A stretch of 64,000 nucleotides of DNA, taken from positions 42,851 to 106,850 of the forward strand of contig JALJCO010003044.1 of assembly GCA_023101725.1 (NCBI GenBank), given 5' to 3'. Numbering within the stretch: position 1 is the stretch's first letter; every line of letters begins with the position of its first letter. The DNA is from Atherinomorus stipes (taxonomy: Eukaryota > Chordata > Actinopteri > Atheriniformes > Atherinidae). This document shows positions 1-11,239 of the stretch, piece after piece. The notes beneath the pieces are model-generated. The model made no database searches, was not told the origin of the DNA, and was given only the letters and a program-made list of their open reading frames with translations. The position numbers were made by a program, and so were the translations under genes.

Positions 1-1187
1 GGTCTGACATTACTTGTAGCTAAAATCCACGTGGACTAAGTTCTAGCTACAAAGTGAGAACAATTTTGAGTTCATCAACTACTTTAAGTAAAATGAACTT
101 GAAGTCATCATGTTGGTAAAAAATAAAAGGAAGACAGTATGAAACATCTCATTTAATTTATGTAAAATTAATCACATCAAGTTTCTTCCCCAGCATCATT
201 CACTTACAGCCTAATCCAATTTATTAAGTTCAGAAAGGTTCGACAAACTTAAACCATTTTAGTTTATTCTACTTAATCACTCCTATTACTAAATACTTAA
301 TTTTTTGAGGCAGAAAGTTTGCATATTGTTTTAAGTAAAGCCCACTCATTGGAATTTACAGTGTAGGACAAATAATGTTGGTCGGGAAATGCAAAAATTA
401 AATGTAAAAAGATTTTACAGTGTGCCTTCAAATCAAATATGATTTAGAATTAATTTAGCAAAATCAGCTACAGTAAATACCTAATTTATGTTACAATCTT
501 TCTGCAAATTAGGTTCTGACCACTGCAGAATGTCCCAGGTGTGAAGGACTGAAAACTTATTTCTATTTATAATAATTTCTAATTTGTTGTAAATTGTTAA
601 TGGATAGACATATTTCTCTTGACTACAAATAACAATAAGTTACAAAAGACAGGAAGTTGCTGTGGTACAGATGTTAATGTGTTTGTAATTGATGGCAAGG
701 AATTTTCAATCAATTTCCATCACCACCAACAAGCTTTTGCCTCCAATAGTATTTTTGATCGTTCCACCACATTACTGGTCAGAAGACTTTCCTCCTTTCA
801 CTCTCGTTTCCAGTTCCCACCACTGATTCTGGAAGGGATTTAGATCTGGGCTGCCCCACTCCAAATATGTTGATTTGTTTTGTTATTACTTCATAGTCAC
901 TTTGTTTCCAATCATTATCTTGTTGAAAGATGCAGCGCTTCTGAGGGCCAACCCCCCCCCCTTAGCTGATGTTTTCCTCCAGAGTTATTATGCAGTCTCT
1001 TATCCAAGGATCACTCAGAGTCCAGTGATTACCAGTATGGCCATTTTGATGAATCTGAGCAGCTCTGGTACTGACATCTTAAGTCAGCCAAATGAGAGAT
1101 GCTAAAATGGGAGAAATGTGCTTGTGTTTATGTGTGCCATGTTAAAAGATACACAGTAGCATTTTGTACCATCTGAAGGTGAGACAA
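1..1187. other. Intergenic, no gene seen
   Basis: AT-rich sequence without a recognisable exon. The two short open frames at 619-843 and 875-1105 have no family resemblance, domain or splice context and look like chance. A homopolymer C run lies at about 952-961. Confidence 0.6.
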
Positions 1188-1189
1188 TA

Positions 1190-1368
1190 CACTGCAAAAA
1201 CTCAAATCTTACAAAATATATTTTTCTAATTTATTGTCAAAACATCTCATCATACTCAAAATAAGACAAAATTACCTAAAGAGAAACATGTCAGTGAGAT
1301 ATAAAAGATTGTTTTAAGGCAATGCATCTTAGAAAAATATACTTGTTAAGATTTGCGTTTTTGCAGTG
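1190..1368. mobile_element. Small MITE with TA flanks
   Basis: A 179-bp element begins CACTGCAAAAAC and ends with the inverse, GTTTTTGCAGTG. The terminal inverted repeats extend about 22 bp with one mismatch. A TA dinucleotide sits directly outside each end (1188-1189 and 1369-1370), which would fit a Tc1/mariner-type TA duplication. I cannot exclude a hAT-like element that has lost its duplication. There is no coding capacity, so mobilisation in trans is inferred. Confidence 0.7.
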
Positions 1369-1650
1369 TAGAAGACCCATTAACGCGTTCCCTTCACCCC
1401 ACAATACGATGCATTACAGTAATCCAGCTGAATGGTCAAACCTCAGTACGACAGGTTTCATGTTGACTTGCTGCCTTCAGTGAAAATATGCTGGAATACC
1501 CACTACTGTATTTTCCATTTTAAGCCCTAGGTTTCTGATGAGCACTGAGCCACTCAACTCGGATCTGCATGAGAGGACAGAGTAGTGCCAACAAAAATGA
1601 TTAATTCAGTTTTTCTTCACGGGAATTTAAAAGTTTAGGAGTCATCTTGC

Positions 1651-1855
1651 CAGTGATCACCAATCCCGGTCCCTCAAGGACCGGTATCCTGCTGGTTTTC
1701 CAGGTCTCCCTGCTGCAGCACACCAGAGTCAGACTCAGACAAGCTCTGGACAACTCTGCTAATTAGTCAATGATTTCAATCAGGTGTGTTGCAGCAGTGA
1801 GACATGGAATACCTGCAGGATACCGGTCCTTGAGGACCAGGATTGGGGATCCCTG
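1651..1855. mobile_element. hAT-type foldback MITE
   Basis: About 205 bp that is almost wholly self-complementary. The left end (GATCACCAATCCCGGTCC, then the CCGGTATCCTGC core) pairs with the right end (GCAGGATACCGG, then GGATTGGGGATCC). It resembles the abundant non-autonomous hAT-like repeat of fish and frogs whose ends read CCAATCCTGGTCC. The flanks atcttgc and atctatgc may be a degenerate 8-bp duplication. No open frame is present. Confidence 0.7.
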
Positions 1856-1858
1856 ATC

Positions 1859-2238
1859 TATGCCTTTAACATCTAAGCAGTCGACTAGTCAGGCCAATCA
1901 AAATTGATCAATCAATTAGTTGTGATATCATTATGATGCCATCAGTAATGAAATTAAGAATACTTGGGGAATGGGGAATTGTAAAACATATGTGAAATCT
2001 TATTCATATAATGTGTGTGTTTTATTAATCAGTGTTATTTTCCTTTTTTTTCACCCTGGTCTTTTGCTCCTGAAGCAACATTTCTATAATGGTTTAGTAA
2101 TACTATTTAACATTAAAACTTGTGCAATATACCTTTAAGGCCATGCATCTTATTTCAAGAAACCTTAACAAGAAAATCTTGCTTGTTCCATTGGCAGATT
2201 TTTTCTTTTTTTTTTTTGCTTATTACAAGCCATTGTAA
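1859..2238. other. Intergenic, no gene seen
   Basis: AT-rich filler with a short GT run near 2012 and T runs near 2045 and 2205. A GTCGACTAGTCAGGCCA stretch near 1881 recurs in similar form near 28,556, suggesting a shared old repeat. I see no exon. Confidence 0.4.
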
Positions 2239-2890
2239 TGGTGATTGGCTCCCACACACACTTTCCTCCTCAACTCTCATTCTCTGTCAGGCCTCTACTC
2301 TTGCATTTAACTACTGCTCACATCTTAATAGTGCACCAAAAATAAGCTTAATTGTTGCAGATTTAATGACGTGTGGAACGCAATGTGTAAGAAGAACCAG
2401 GCAGATCGGATCTTCTTACACATTGCGTTCCACACGCCATTCCGACATTCCTCCCACTCCGCCATGGGTCCCCGATTGTCGAAATGGCAAAGGTCTCATT
2501 ATTCCGACAATTTTTTCATTCTATGGTCGAAATGACAGTATTTAAAAAAAGAAGAAAACATCCCATCATTCCAACAATTCTTTATAAGCCTCCCCCTCCC
2601 CCCGGCATTCAGATTTTTACGTGCATTTACAGGAGACAGACTCCACAACCTCGCAAACCAACTTAATGATCTGTTATCAAAATCTCCTGAAACAGGAAAT
2701 ATAATATGCTTCCACATATTAATGTAACTTGGCTGGTCTGAAACATGTTAGATTCATGTCTGAACCTCAGTGATCACTGACTGGAAGCAGATATACAGTC
2801 AGTTATTGGAACGAAGTCTCCACAGAGCCGTGCATCTTCATGTCCACTGGCATCATATGCAACATTAATAACTGCAATTACAGATATCAA
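2239..2890. repeat. Rearranged copy of the 11.9-12.5 kb repeat
   Basis: 2397-2890 matches about 11,919-12,519 in the same orientation with scattered substitutions. 2239-2395 matches about 11,938-12,092 in inverse orientation. The two halves therefore meet head to head in this copy. At the junction, 2370-2395 and 2411-2436 form a perfect 26-bp stem with a 15-nt loop. The other copy lies inside a 1.4-kb inverted-repeat element, so this is probably an end-truncated, inverted-duplicated derivative of the same family. No gene is present. Confidence 0.7.
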
Positions 2891-3184
2891 TGACGACGCT
2901 GCAGGTCAAAACAATACCCCTCTGTAAAAATTGCTGGGTTTTTTTCTTTGGAGATTTGACATATGCAGTAATGCCCACAACATAAATTAGTTTTTACTGC
3001 TACGTCATCACTCCTTTGAAATTTAAATAAATAAGAAAAGGACTGTGAACGAGCACAACAAGACACGTTTTACAGCCTAATCAGTGATATAGAAAAATGA
3101 AAGTTGATGATCCTGTTGTTATCTTATGCCAAATGAAAAATGTAATTTATTTAATTAGATGTTATGGCTCTTTCTCCGGAATTG

Positions 3185-3315
3185 GAAAAGACGCAAAGAG
3201 ATTATGAATCAATAAGGGAAAAAAACAAAACATGATTCGACTATTTGTCGACGAATGGCGTGATCTGACGAATCAAGTTCGACTGTGAAAAATTCTTTGT
3301 TGGGGACACCCCTAG
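3185..3315. mobile_element. Probable hAT-like right end, fragment
   Basis: The sequence with GATTCGACTATTTGTCGACG, ending GGGGACACCCCTAG at 3315, has the look of a hAT terminus (inverse TAGGGGTGTCC). I could not find a matching left end nearby, so this is listed as a fragment only. Confidence 0.35.
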
Positions 3316-3492
3316 TTGGACCTAAGAATGGTAAGGGCAATTGATGAGATGCTTGATAAACTGTATCACAGCAAAAATTCAGGGGGACAACACATAGAAA
3401 AATGTTATTTCAACAGCTTTGCCTCATTTAAATATATATACTTTGAAGGAGAGTTGAAATGAAGGAAGTGTGTCAGGAATTATTCTGTAAGA

Positions 3493-3511
3493 ACCATCTG
3501 AATGGTTTAAC
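3493..3511 (+). repeat. Left copy of 19-bp flanking direct repeat
   Basis: ACCATCTGAATGGTTTAAC. It recurs with one substitution at 4472-4490, immediately outside the right end of the 3522-4471 palindrome. Here ten bases (3512-3521) separate it from the palindrome. It may be an unusually long target-site duplication. Confidence 0.7.
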
Positions 3512-3521
3512 CAACCTGATC

Positions 3522-4471
3522 TCACAAAAATACGTGAAATGAGCACGAACGGTTTTACTCATATACGTGTCCCCGACACGTAACTGCTTCAAATTACGTG
3601 TCACTGACACGTAAAGCTGCGCAATGTTAAGTCAATGGGGATGCTTTTCGTGTCCCCAGACACGAATTTTTCAGCTTAAATTACGTGTCACTGACACGTG
3701 AAGCTGCGCAATGTTAAGTCAATGGGGATGCTTTTCGTGTCCCCAGACACGAATTTTTCAGCTTCAAATTACGTGCTGATGACACGTAAAACTGTGCAAC
3801 GTAAAATCAACAAGTCCTCCAAAAAAATCACACCCATATTAGGTCGTTTGTGCATAAAAATACGGACTATATTACGTTTTCAACATCCACTCATTTTATA
3901 TATGCAATCCACAGTTTTTCTCATTTTGACGGAGCCTAAATCCTTTTTTGGTTTTTGGCTTTATGCTGCCTGGAGAGGCCTGGAATCGATCTCCACAACT
4001 TCTGCATGACAGACGCCTGCTCTGTGTCCTACTCTATACTTCGAGGCTGCTGTCATGCAACTTGGCTCATCACGTTTGCAAAGCTGAATGACAGCGCATG
4101 AAATAATTGAGATGATGCTGCGGAATAAGTGCCTGTAACAGTTGCATGACAGCAGACTGCATGACTGCAACTGTTACAGGCATTTATTCCGCAGCATCAT
4201 CTCAATTATTTCATGCGCTGTCATTAGATGCACAAACGACCTAATATGGGTGTGATTTTTTTGGAGGACTTGTTGATTTTACGTTGCACAGTTTTACGTG
4301 TCATCAGCACGTAATTTGAAGCTGAAAAATTCGTGTCTGGGGACACGAAGCATCCCCATTGACTTAACATTGCGCAGCTTTACGTGTCAGTGACACGTAA
4401 TTTGAAGCAGTTACGTGTCGGGGACACGTATATGAGTAAAACCGTTCGTGCTCATTTCACGTATTTTTGTG
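3522..4471. mobile_element. 950-bp nested palindromic element
   Basis: The left arm, 3522-3855, is the inverse of the right arm, 4228-4471. It starts TCACAAAAATACGTG and ends CACGTATTTTTGTGA. The arms differ in length because the left arm carries an 87/88-bp unit in tandem (from 3591 and from 3678) and the right arm has only one. Inside is a second palindrome: 4087-4146 against 4166-4225, 60 bp per arm with one mismatch. The arms are full of short hairpins of the form ACGTGTC-n-GACACGT. No open frame resembles a transposase, so the element must be non-autonomous if mobile. The superfamily is unknown to me. Confidence 0.8.
3591..3765 (+). repeat. Tandem 87/88-bp duplication in left arm
   Basis: Two consecutive copies start AAATTACGTGTCACTGACAC at 3591 and 3678. 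A diverging third start lies at 3766. The opposite arm has a single copy, so this duplication arose after the palindrome formed, or was lost from the other arm. Confidence 0.8.
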
Positions 4472-4490
4472 ACCATCTGGATGGTTTAAC

Positions 4491-7400
4491 AACACCAAAA
4501 ACCCACAACTTTTGATATAAGGAGGTTTTCCAAGGTTCAGATTGTTTAAAAGTGACAGTATAGAGTTGGATTTGTCGAGCCAAGGGGACCTAACAACACT
4601 GTCTGTGACCAAGTTTGGGAGTGAAACTGGATTTATAAAGCTGCCCGGTGAAGCCAGCACCTGCAGTTAATGCAGAGGAAGAAGATGGAGCAGGCCTAAA
4701 TATATATCAGAGAGGATGCGCAGATGTCTTGCCCTGTCTCCCTTGTTACTGACCGTTTCCTCAGAAACTACTGCTTTATGAGTTTCAGTCATCTCAGCCT
4801 AAATTTACGAGCATTTTCATTGTTCACAAGTGAATATGTGGAGAGGGGAACTTTGTGGAGGGAAGCAAAACTGCATAGAGTAAGAAAAGCAACCTTCTAT
4901 AATTCTATTTTTATACTCAGAAGCTCCAAGTAAATATATCTCTCCATGAAATAAGTTTATAATCTGGAGTTCACAGTCAGCGGAAAATGATTATAAACTT
5001 TGCTTTAAAAGTATTCAATCAAAACTAGGAACTTGAATCCTGTAATCTGGAGGATTGAAGTGGATTTTAGGATAGATTTCCTGATGAATCCACTAAAACT
5101 AAACCAGTGGTTCCCATTAGTTCAGACAGTCATTTAATCCTGTCAGGGCCTTCAAACCCTGTCATGGTTCCTGTTAATCAACTGGTCTTCACCCCTCCTC
5201 AGACATTACTGACATGATTAGACATGATTATTATTGAAGGAGACACATCTGCGGCCAATTCAAGAAGCTTGCTGTCATGTGAATGACCCTGTGAGATGAT
5301 ACAGGAGATAAAACACTGCACTGAAGTCCTCCCTCAAGAATAATCCTCTCAGATCTCGGTGTGGAACCTCTAAGACGTATCGTATATCTGCTAATCATTT
5401 TCTAAATTGTTTACTGAAAACACCCCTTGTCTGGTAGACGGTGAGCCTGGAGGAAGAAGGGTTTTCTCTACATAAAGATTAACACGTGGGGTCATGTGGA
5501 GCCAGTGTTTCTATTGAACACAGAGCACTGCACTTTGAGAAAATGCAGAATACGCAATGTTTTGGCAATGTTAAAGGTAGCTTGTTACAGAGGGTGTTTT
5601 GGTTCACCTGCGCAGATTTTATCCACAAAACCTCCCTTGCATCGAAAATCTCTTAAGTCCAATCCAGACAGTCCAGTACATTTAACAGATAAGCACAGCG
5701 TGACGGACAGATTTGGACATCTTGGAGACATGAGAATGTAGACATCACACTGCAATCTGAACTGTTGACAAATAACTATTTGAAGTATTTTTCAGCCTTT
5801 AGTAAAAAAAAAATTCACTTAGCTTCTGCAGGTATGAAAAATCTGACAATGGCAAATTATAAAAACTGACTGATATTTGACTCTTTAAAGGTTTATTTTG
5901 GGGTCAGCTAAAAGCTGCGATAAACTGCAAAACAAAAACCTTCAATATTCTTATTCTATTCTATATTCTATTCATGTACTCTGCACAGTTGGGTAAAAAA
6001 CTCCACCAACCAGCTGCACAAATGTATTTGCTAGAAATATGTCACACCCTTAGTGCAATGAGGTGATTGATTTCTCGGATATCAGCAGCTTGGGTCCATC
6101 AATTATCTGCACTTTACTGAAATGACTGCAAACAGAAACAATATTCAAAAGTATGAAAATAAAAAAGGTCAAAGATACAACACTGACAGTTATCTCTTTG
6201 TGTCTCTCTTGTTTTAATTTTCTGCCGTCATGCCTTAAAGCCATCGTAGTCGCTCGTGCCAAAACAGACACAGGACTCATGTGCAGTGTTCCTCACATCG
6301 CCCACATCATAGTATCTCAAATGAAGCACAACTCCTCCCCTGGCTTCTCCTCATCATTTCATATAACATCTGGTCTTGTGGGGTCGGCTCCATGCTCCGG
6401 TGGAGGTCTGCGTTGCTGCACACTGCAACATGTCTTGGTGAGAACCCAATGCGGGATCAAGACGAAGTGCACTGGCAGGTCTGCATCATCACAGTCCGGG
6501 ATGTTCGTCATGCATTATCATCTGTCTGCAGCTCAGCAGGATACAGAAATGCTCTTTTTTTTATTTCCTAGGCTATAAGGGGGCTTATGCTCTGTTTTGT
6601 GTTTCTGTGCATGCTGAGGAATTGGTGCACTCGTGCTTGAAGATGATTATGCACAGCGGTATGGAAAGACTTCACTCCTGTGGTTGCATTTGGTACGAGA
6701 ACAGTTATGATTCATGGTTCTTTTGCACACGTTTTGGCCAGACTACCATGATACTGGAAATTCATATTGGTTTAATCTTATGTATCCTTTCCTCTCCGTC
6801 TGTGACAAGTCTGCAATGGAGAACCAATAAGGTCTGAAATCTCTGCAAGACATCACCACTAAATAATGTCTGAGAATTATTATTCTTTGAGATAATTAAG
6901 TGTGGGATAAATAAGTTTTGCTAATCAGAAGACGTATACAATGTAATTTAATAGAAGTTATCTGATTTGTTAAGAGAAGGGTTCAACAGTGGAGCCAAAG
7001 GCAGATGCAATAGAGGGCACACAGATTCTAAGTTTGTTTTTTAATAGCAGTTTGGAGACAAAAAGGTAAAATTATAGAATAAAATGAGCAAATGAGTATA
7101 TAAAAAAAACAAAGGAAGGGAAAAACACAAGGCCAAAACATGACATTGAAATTGCTCTGACTTGATAGCACAAGTTCAAACTATGCCACAAAGACTGAAG
7201 AAAGACCCATGGACCAAACACACAGGAGACTAAAGCAATCTCAAGGACAAAGGGCACCTTCACACTCCAGCAGTTTGGTCCACTTCCATGGATGGTATGA
7301 TTTGTTCGACAGAGTGTTCACAACAACTACAGTATGATGTTGACCAAAGAATCAGACTTTGGTCCACTTGAAAGTTGTTCACTTGCAAACTGTTAGCTGA

Positions 7401-7660
7401 CCAGTGGACAAAATAGTAAATTATGTCTGCCAACCACAATGATGATAGTGATTGCATTTATTTCATTCACTGATGTGCATTTCATCAACAGACATTCATT
7501 ATTTGTCAGGTGAACAAACATTTTTACTACCGTACTTGAAAAGGAGCAGGGTGAAAAAAATTGTATATTTCCTGTCCCCTTTTAAATAATAATAGTCTTA
7601 ATGGTTAGCTATACACCAGCTAAATAGTCATATTGTATTAATTCAGTCTGGCCAAACAAA
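4491..7660. other. Long stretch without recognisable gene
   Basis: Short open frames are scattered on both strands (for example 5496-5741 and 6153-6578), but none has a recognisable domain, paired splice sites or a homologue I know. A TTCTA-rich patch lies near 5945-5975. Nothing here supports a gene. Confidence 0.55.
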
Positions 7661-7695
7661 ATACCTACAAAGATAATGAATATCTTTGTAGGTAT
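7661..7695. repeat. Perfect 15-bp hairpin
   Basis: ATACCTACAAAGATA at 7661-7675 pairs exactly with 7681-7695 across the loop ATGAA. It may be the core of a worn MITE, since I see no further inverted sequence around it. Confidence 0.75.
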
Positions 7696-7968
7696 ACAAA
7701 ATGAATACAGCACCAAATGCAAAAACTCCATAAGCAAACTCAACAAAGGTAAATGTAGACTTGACAAAATTACACAAAACATGGCACACGAGATTTCCTT
7801 CCTCAGTAAAAGGGTTGGGTACAGTAATGATATGATCTGCCATGGAGGAGGCCAAGTTCACATAATTTTTGATTGGCTATTTGGCTATAACCTTGCTTAG
7901 AAAAACTAGGTCAACCAGCCAGCTGCTTGTGTTTGTTTGCTAAGATGCTATCTGTTAGCATCATGGGC

Positions 7969-7977
7969 ACTTCAGAC
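7969..7977 (+). repeat. Target-site duplication, left copy
   Basis: ACTTCAGAC, identical to 8567-8575, directly outside the 589-bp inverted-repeat element. Confidence 0.85.
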
Positions 7978-8566
7978 TAGCCTAGTACACCAGCCTGACC
8001 AACGCTATGTATGAGAAACACGGCAAGTCAGTCTGGGTTCCCTCATTTGGGAAGTGATTTCCACTCCGGTCAAAAATTGACAGGACCAATCACAGCGCAG
8101 CAGTAAAATTATTAACAGGAAAGTAAAACTCCTCCGACATCTCCACCGCTGTTTCTGCTCGGTTTTGGTGCTTAACTAACAGCTTCCGGGTCATAGTCAC
8201 ATGACGTGCGACACAAACGCTTTCTCATATTAGTAGTTCAGCAATAAACAATGCTGACATGTAACAGAGTATTTATAACAATAAAACAAACATTCTATGT
8301 TAATATACACAAGAAAACTACATTAAATAGAGAGGGAAAAACAACGTGTAAACGATGACTTCCGCCTTCACCATAGCAACATCGCAACAGAGTGCCGCCA
8401 GCTACAGTCACTTCCGTGTTTCTCTGATTGGTTTTCTCCGGTTCACTTTCCTCCTATTAGTCCTGCCTCTTGTCTTGCATTGGAAATCAGTCTCCAATGG
8501 AGGGAACCCAGACTGACCTGCTGTGTATCTCATACATGGCGTAGGTCAGGCTGGTGTACCAGGCTA
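7978..8566. mobile_element. 589-bp long-TIR element with exact 9-bp TSD
   Basis: It starts TAGCCTAGTACACCAGCC and ends with the inverse, GGCTGGTGTACCAGGCTA. The inverted similarity runs about 85-90 bp inward with few mismatches. The identical 9-mer ACTTCAGAC flanks both ends. Long terminal repeats plus a 9-bp duplication are typical of Mutator-like (MULE) elements. Moving the boundary by one base would give 8 bp, so a hAT-like origin remains possible. The interior is AT-rich without a transposase frame. Confidence 0.8.
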
Positions 8567-8575
8567 ACTTCAGAC
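8567..8575 (+). repeat. Target-site duplication, right copy
   Basis: ACTTCAGAC, exact match to 7969-7977. Confidence 0.85.
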
Positions 8576-9057
8576 AGGAAGTACATTCATCAAACAAGAC
8601 AGCATTTAGAAAATAAACTTACAGATAGTGACAATGTTGTGGTCACCTCCTTTTTGTGTTGCTACAGAAGGTTTTTTTTTTTTTTAATTTGTTTAAAAAC
8701 CCGACTTGAATTCACCCATGTTCAGGAATGCAGTCAGACATGTTAGCTTGACACACTCGGAAGTCGGAATTTCCCAGTTCCACGTAGGAAGTTTCAACTG
8801 AAACACTCGATTGCTGTGTATATAGCATCTTGCATTATATTTCTCAAATTCAAGAGGACAAAAAAATCCAGAATTAATTATGTATATATCAGTGTGTTCC
8901 CAATAATCTACTTTATGAGCAGTTCCAATAATTCTCAACTTTAGAAGATGGAGTAGCTTTATGTTGCTCTTATACGTATTACGCCAAACTTCCTACAACT
9001 AGACCCTCCCCTAAAGCTACATGCATCCCTACCTGCAAGCATCAGTTTGTGGCAGGC
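8576..9057. other. Intergenic, no gene seen
   Basis: AT-rich, with a T run near 8670-8684. I see no exon or element ends. Confidence 0.5.
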
Positions 9058-9060
9058 TAA

Positions 9061-9573
9061 AGGCCCTTTCAGATAGAACGCTGCAAGCGCAGGCGGACGG
9101 CGGCAAACCCATTCATTGTGTATGTGGTACCTCCGCGGCGCGCAAGGTGGGCGCATGCTGCCGCGGTGCCGCGCGCTGTGACGACATCCTAGCGTGTCCA
9201 ATAGGAGAGGCCAGTTCAGGGGAAAAATTGGTCCTTTGTCAGCCTGAAGTAAACCTGGAAGTGGTCTGTGTGAAAGAATGCAGCTCCCGGATGAGCCTGA
9301 ACTCCCCCAAGTCCTGCCTTGCCTTAACTATCAGGTGGACCCACATCCTTTTATCTGCTGCTGATCTTCTCCTCCTCCTCAGGAGAAAAGCTCTTTGCTG
9401 CGACGATGAGAGGTACATCTTTCACAATGAAGAACACCGGGGAGAAAACACTTCCTCGTCTGTCACTTAGCAACACGTGCCTGACGTGCTCGCTGCCACT
9501 GTGCTCATTCGCCGGGTCTGTGCCCTACCCCGCGGTGAGCGCAGCGAAAAACGCGTTCTATCTGAAAGGGCCT
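9061..9573. mobile_element. PIF/Harbinger-like MITE, TSD TAA
   Basis: 513 bp bounded by AGGCCCTTTCAGATAGAACG and the inverse, CGTTCTATCTGAAAGGGCCT. TAA directly precedes (9058-9060) and follows (9574-9576), the 3-bp TWA duplication expected of PIF/Harbinger. The interior is GC-richer than its surroundings, with CGCGGCGCGC-type stretches. The 149-codon frame at 9021-9470 crosses the left boundary and has no transposase resemblance, so it is not called as a gene. Confidence 0.8.
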
Positions 9574-9587
9574 TAAGAATGGTCCGG

Positions 9588-9662
9588 GCAGGGTTCGAAC
9601 CCCAGTCTCCCGGACAAGAGTCAACCCCACTGTTATTCAGCCAAAGCGACACCCCTGTGGCC
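9588..9662 (-). pseudogene. tRNA-like relic, possibly tRNA-Asp-derived
   Basis: On the minus strand the T-arm core GGGGTTCGAACCC is preceded by CTTGTCCGGGAGACTGG. This resembles the anticodon-to-T-arm stretch of vertebrate tRNA-Asp(GTC). Upstream, a weak A-box-like TTGGCTGAATAACAG is present, but the D-arm and acceptor stem do not pair well. It is best read as a degenerate tRNA-derived sequence, perhaps an old SINE head, next to the Harbinger-like element. Confidence 0.4.
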
Positions 9663-9676
9663 AGGTAGCCAGGGTG

Positions 9677-11180
9677 TGTAATCAGTTTGGAGGCAGAGTG
9701 ACAGGACCCTCAACGGTCACAATTAGTAAGACATTTACTGGTATTTACACATTTTAACTAATCTTACAAGTGTTCTTTTTATTATGACTTCGCAAGTATG
9801 CAAATCGACTCTGTGGCTGTGGCGATATACTCCAGTGTTCTGGATATGTGAATTTTGAGCAGAGGCCTGAAAAAGTAGGGGCAAGACTCAAAGGGATGAA
9901 GATTGCAAAAATTGCCTTCTAGGTGCATCGATTGGCTGGAAAAGTTCAGCAGCTCTCAATAAGTTTCAAGAACATTTTAAAACCTGAACATGTCTGAGAT
10001 ATTAAATGTTCTCAGTTGCAAACATTACAACATTAGTTTGGGCACTAGGTAACAGGCTCTGTTTACTTTTCTTACCTTTTTTTGGACCAAATCAAAAGAA
10101 TAATCAATAATCCAAGAAAAAAAAAGTTTGAGTAATCACCTCATCTGAAATCACCTAAAGATCTGAAAATAAGCACTGAGCATCTCACAGGAGAGAGAAG
10201 AACACAAAGAAAAGTAAATACCTACAAGATACTGACAAGCAAAGACAATATAAAATAAATGCTTTAATTGCATTTATGTTGTGGTTTTGATGAAAGTCTA
10301 CAACAGGATGAGTCTACCTAATGTATTTCTCCCCCTTGGCTTTGTGTTTCCTCTTAGTGTTCAGGAGAGCACAGAAAAAAAGTCTAGTCTTGAGAGTCTA
10401 ATTCACCTCATTCCAGTACAATTTGTTCCCCTGGCTAGATTTAAATCATTGAGCTTAAAAGTAAATATGTCTGCTGCCTGAACGCTGACTCCACAGTGCA
10501 ACATCTTCAGCTGCCAAGTGGCCTCCACGCGATGAAATTAGAATATTGTCATAACAACGAAAACTTAAAAATGGTGGAAATATCTGCTCAAAGTTAATAA
10601 AATATCAAATGAAACCAGCTGAACGTGCAGCGTATGTGAAAGAGTGCATGAAAAGATGACGATCTTGATCTGTTTCATGCAGAAACTCTGCTGAAGTCTG
10701 CCATTTCTTGTCTGACACTTGCTAGCTTTCTCAGATTTGAATCAGCACCTCCATCGTCTCTGTTTCTGGTGCAGGAGGCCTGTGAAATGCATTTTGGTTT
10801 AAGGTCTGGAGGACTGCTGTATGTCAAAACCAGGTGGTGCGTGTCTTTATGCAACATGGTGAGCATTCGAATAGAGGCGATCACTCAAAATCGCTGGCAG
10901 GGCAGCGGAATTATTCCAACTAAAAGGAATTATTTACGAATAAGAAAAGTGACATGTTTTCACTAAAGTATCCTGAATGTTGAGCAGATACAGCAAGCTG
11001 TCTCACTTTCTTAATACCAGTATCTGATGGATGATTCTTTCATGTGGTAGATGACTGCTGCAAAACCACAACCAAAAAAGAGGTCATTTCTACTTGCATC
11101 TTTGTTTGCCTGGCAGAAGGAGCGGTGGGGTAGCAAATCCTGCAAGTGGAAACTTCACCTCACGTAAAGATAAGACTGTA
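9677..11180. other. Intergenic, no gene seen
   Basis: AT-rich, with A runs near 10,118 and 10,375. Open frames at 10,281-10,481 and 10,769-10,966 show no domain or splice context. Confidence 0.5.
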
Positions 11181-11185
11181 GAGGG

Positions 11186-11230
11186 AGTGTGTGTGTGTGT
11201 AAGAGATGAGGGGGTGGGGGTGGGGGGTGT
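11186..11230 (+). repeat. GT/G-rich simple repeat
   Basis: A GTGTGTGTGTGT run is followed by GGGGGTGGGGGTGGGGGG. The G runs could form a G-quadruplex on the plus strand. Confidence 0.75.
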
Positions 11231-11239
11231 TGCAGCTGG

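Noticed and set aside
9021..9470. 149-codon frame as a transposase gene
   Set aside because: It crosses the left boundary of the Harbinger-like element and shows no catalytic or DNA-binding motif.
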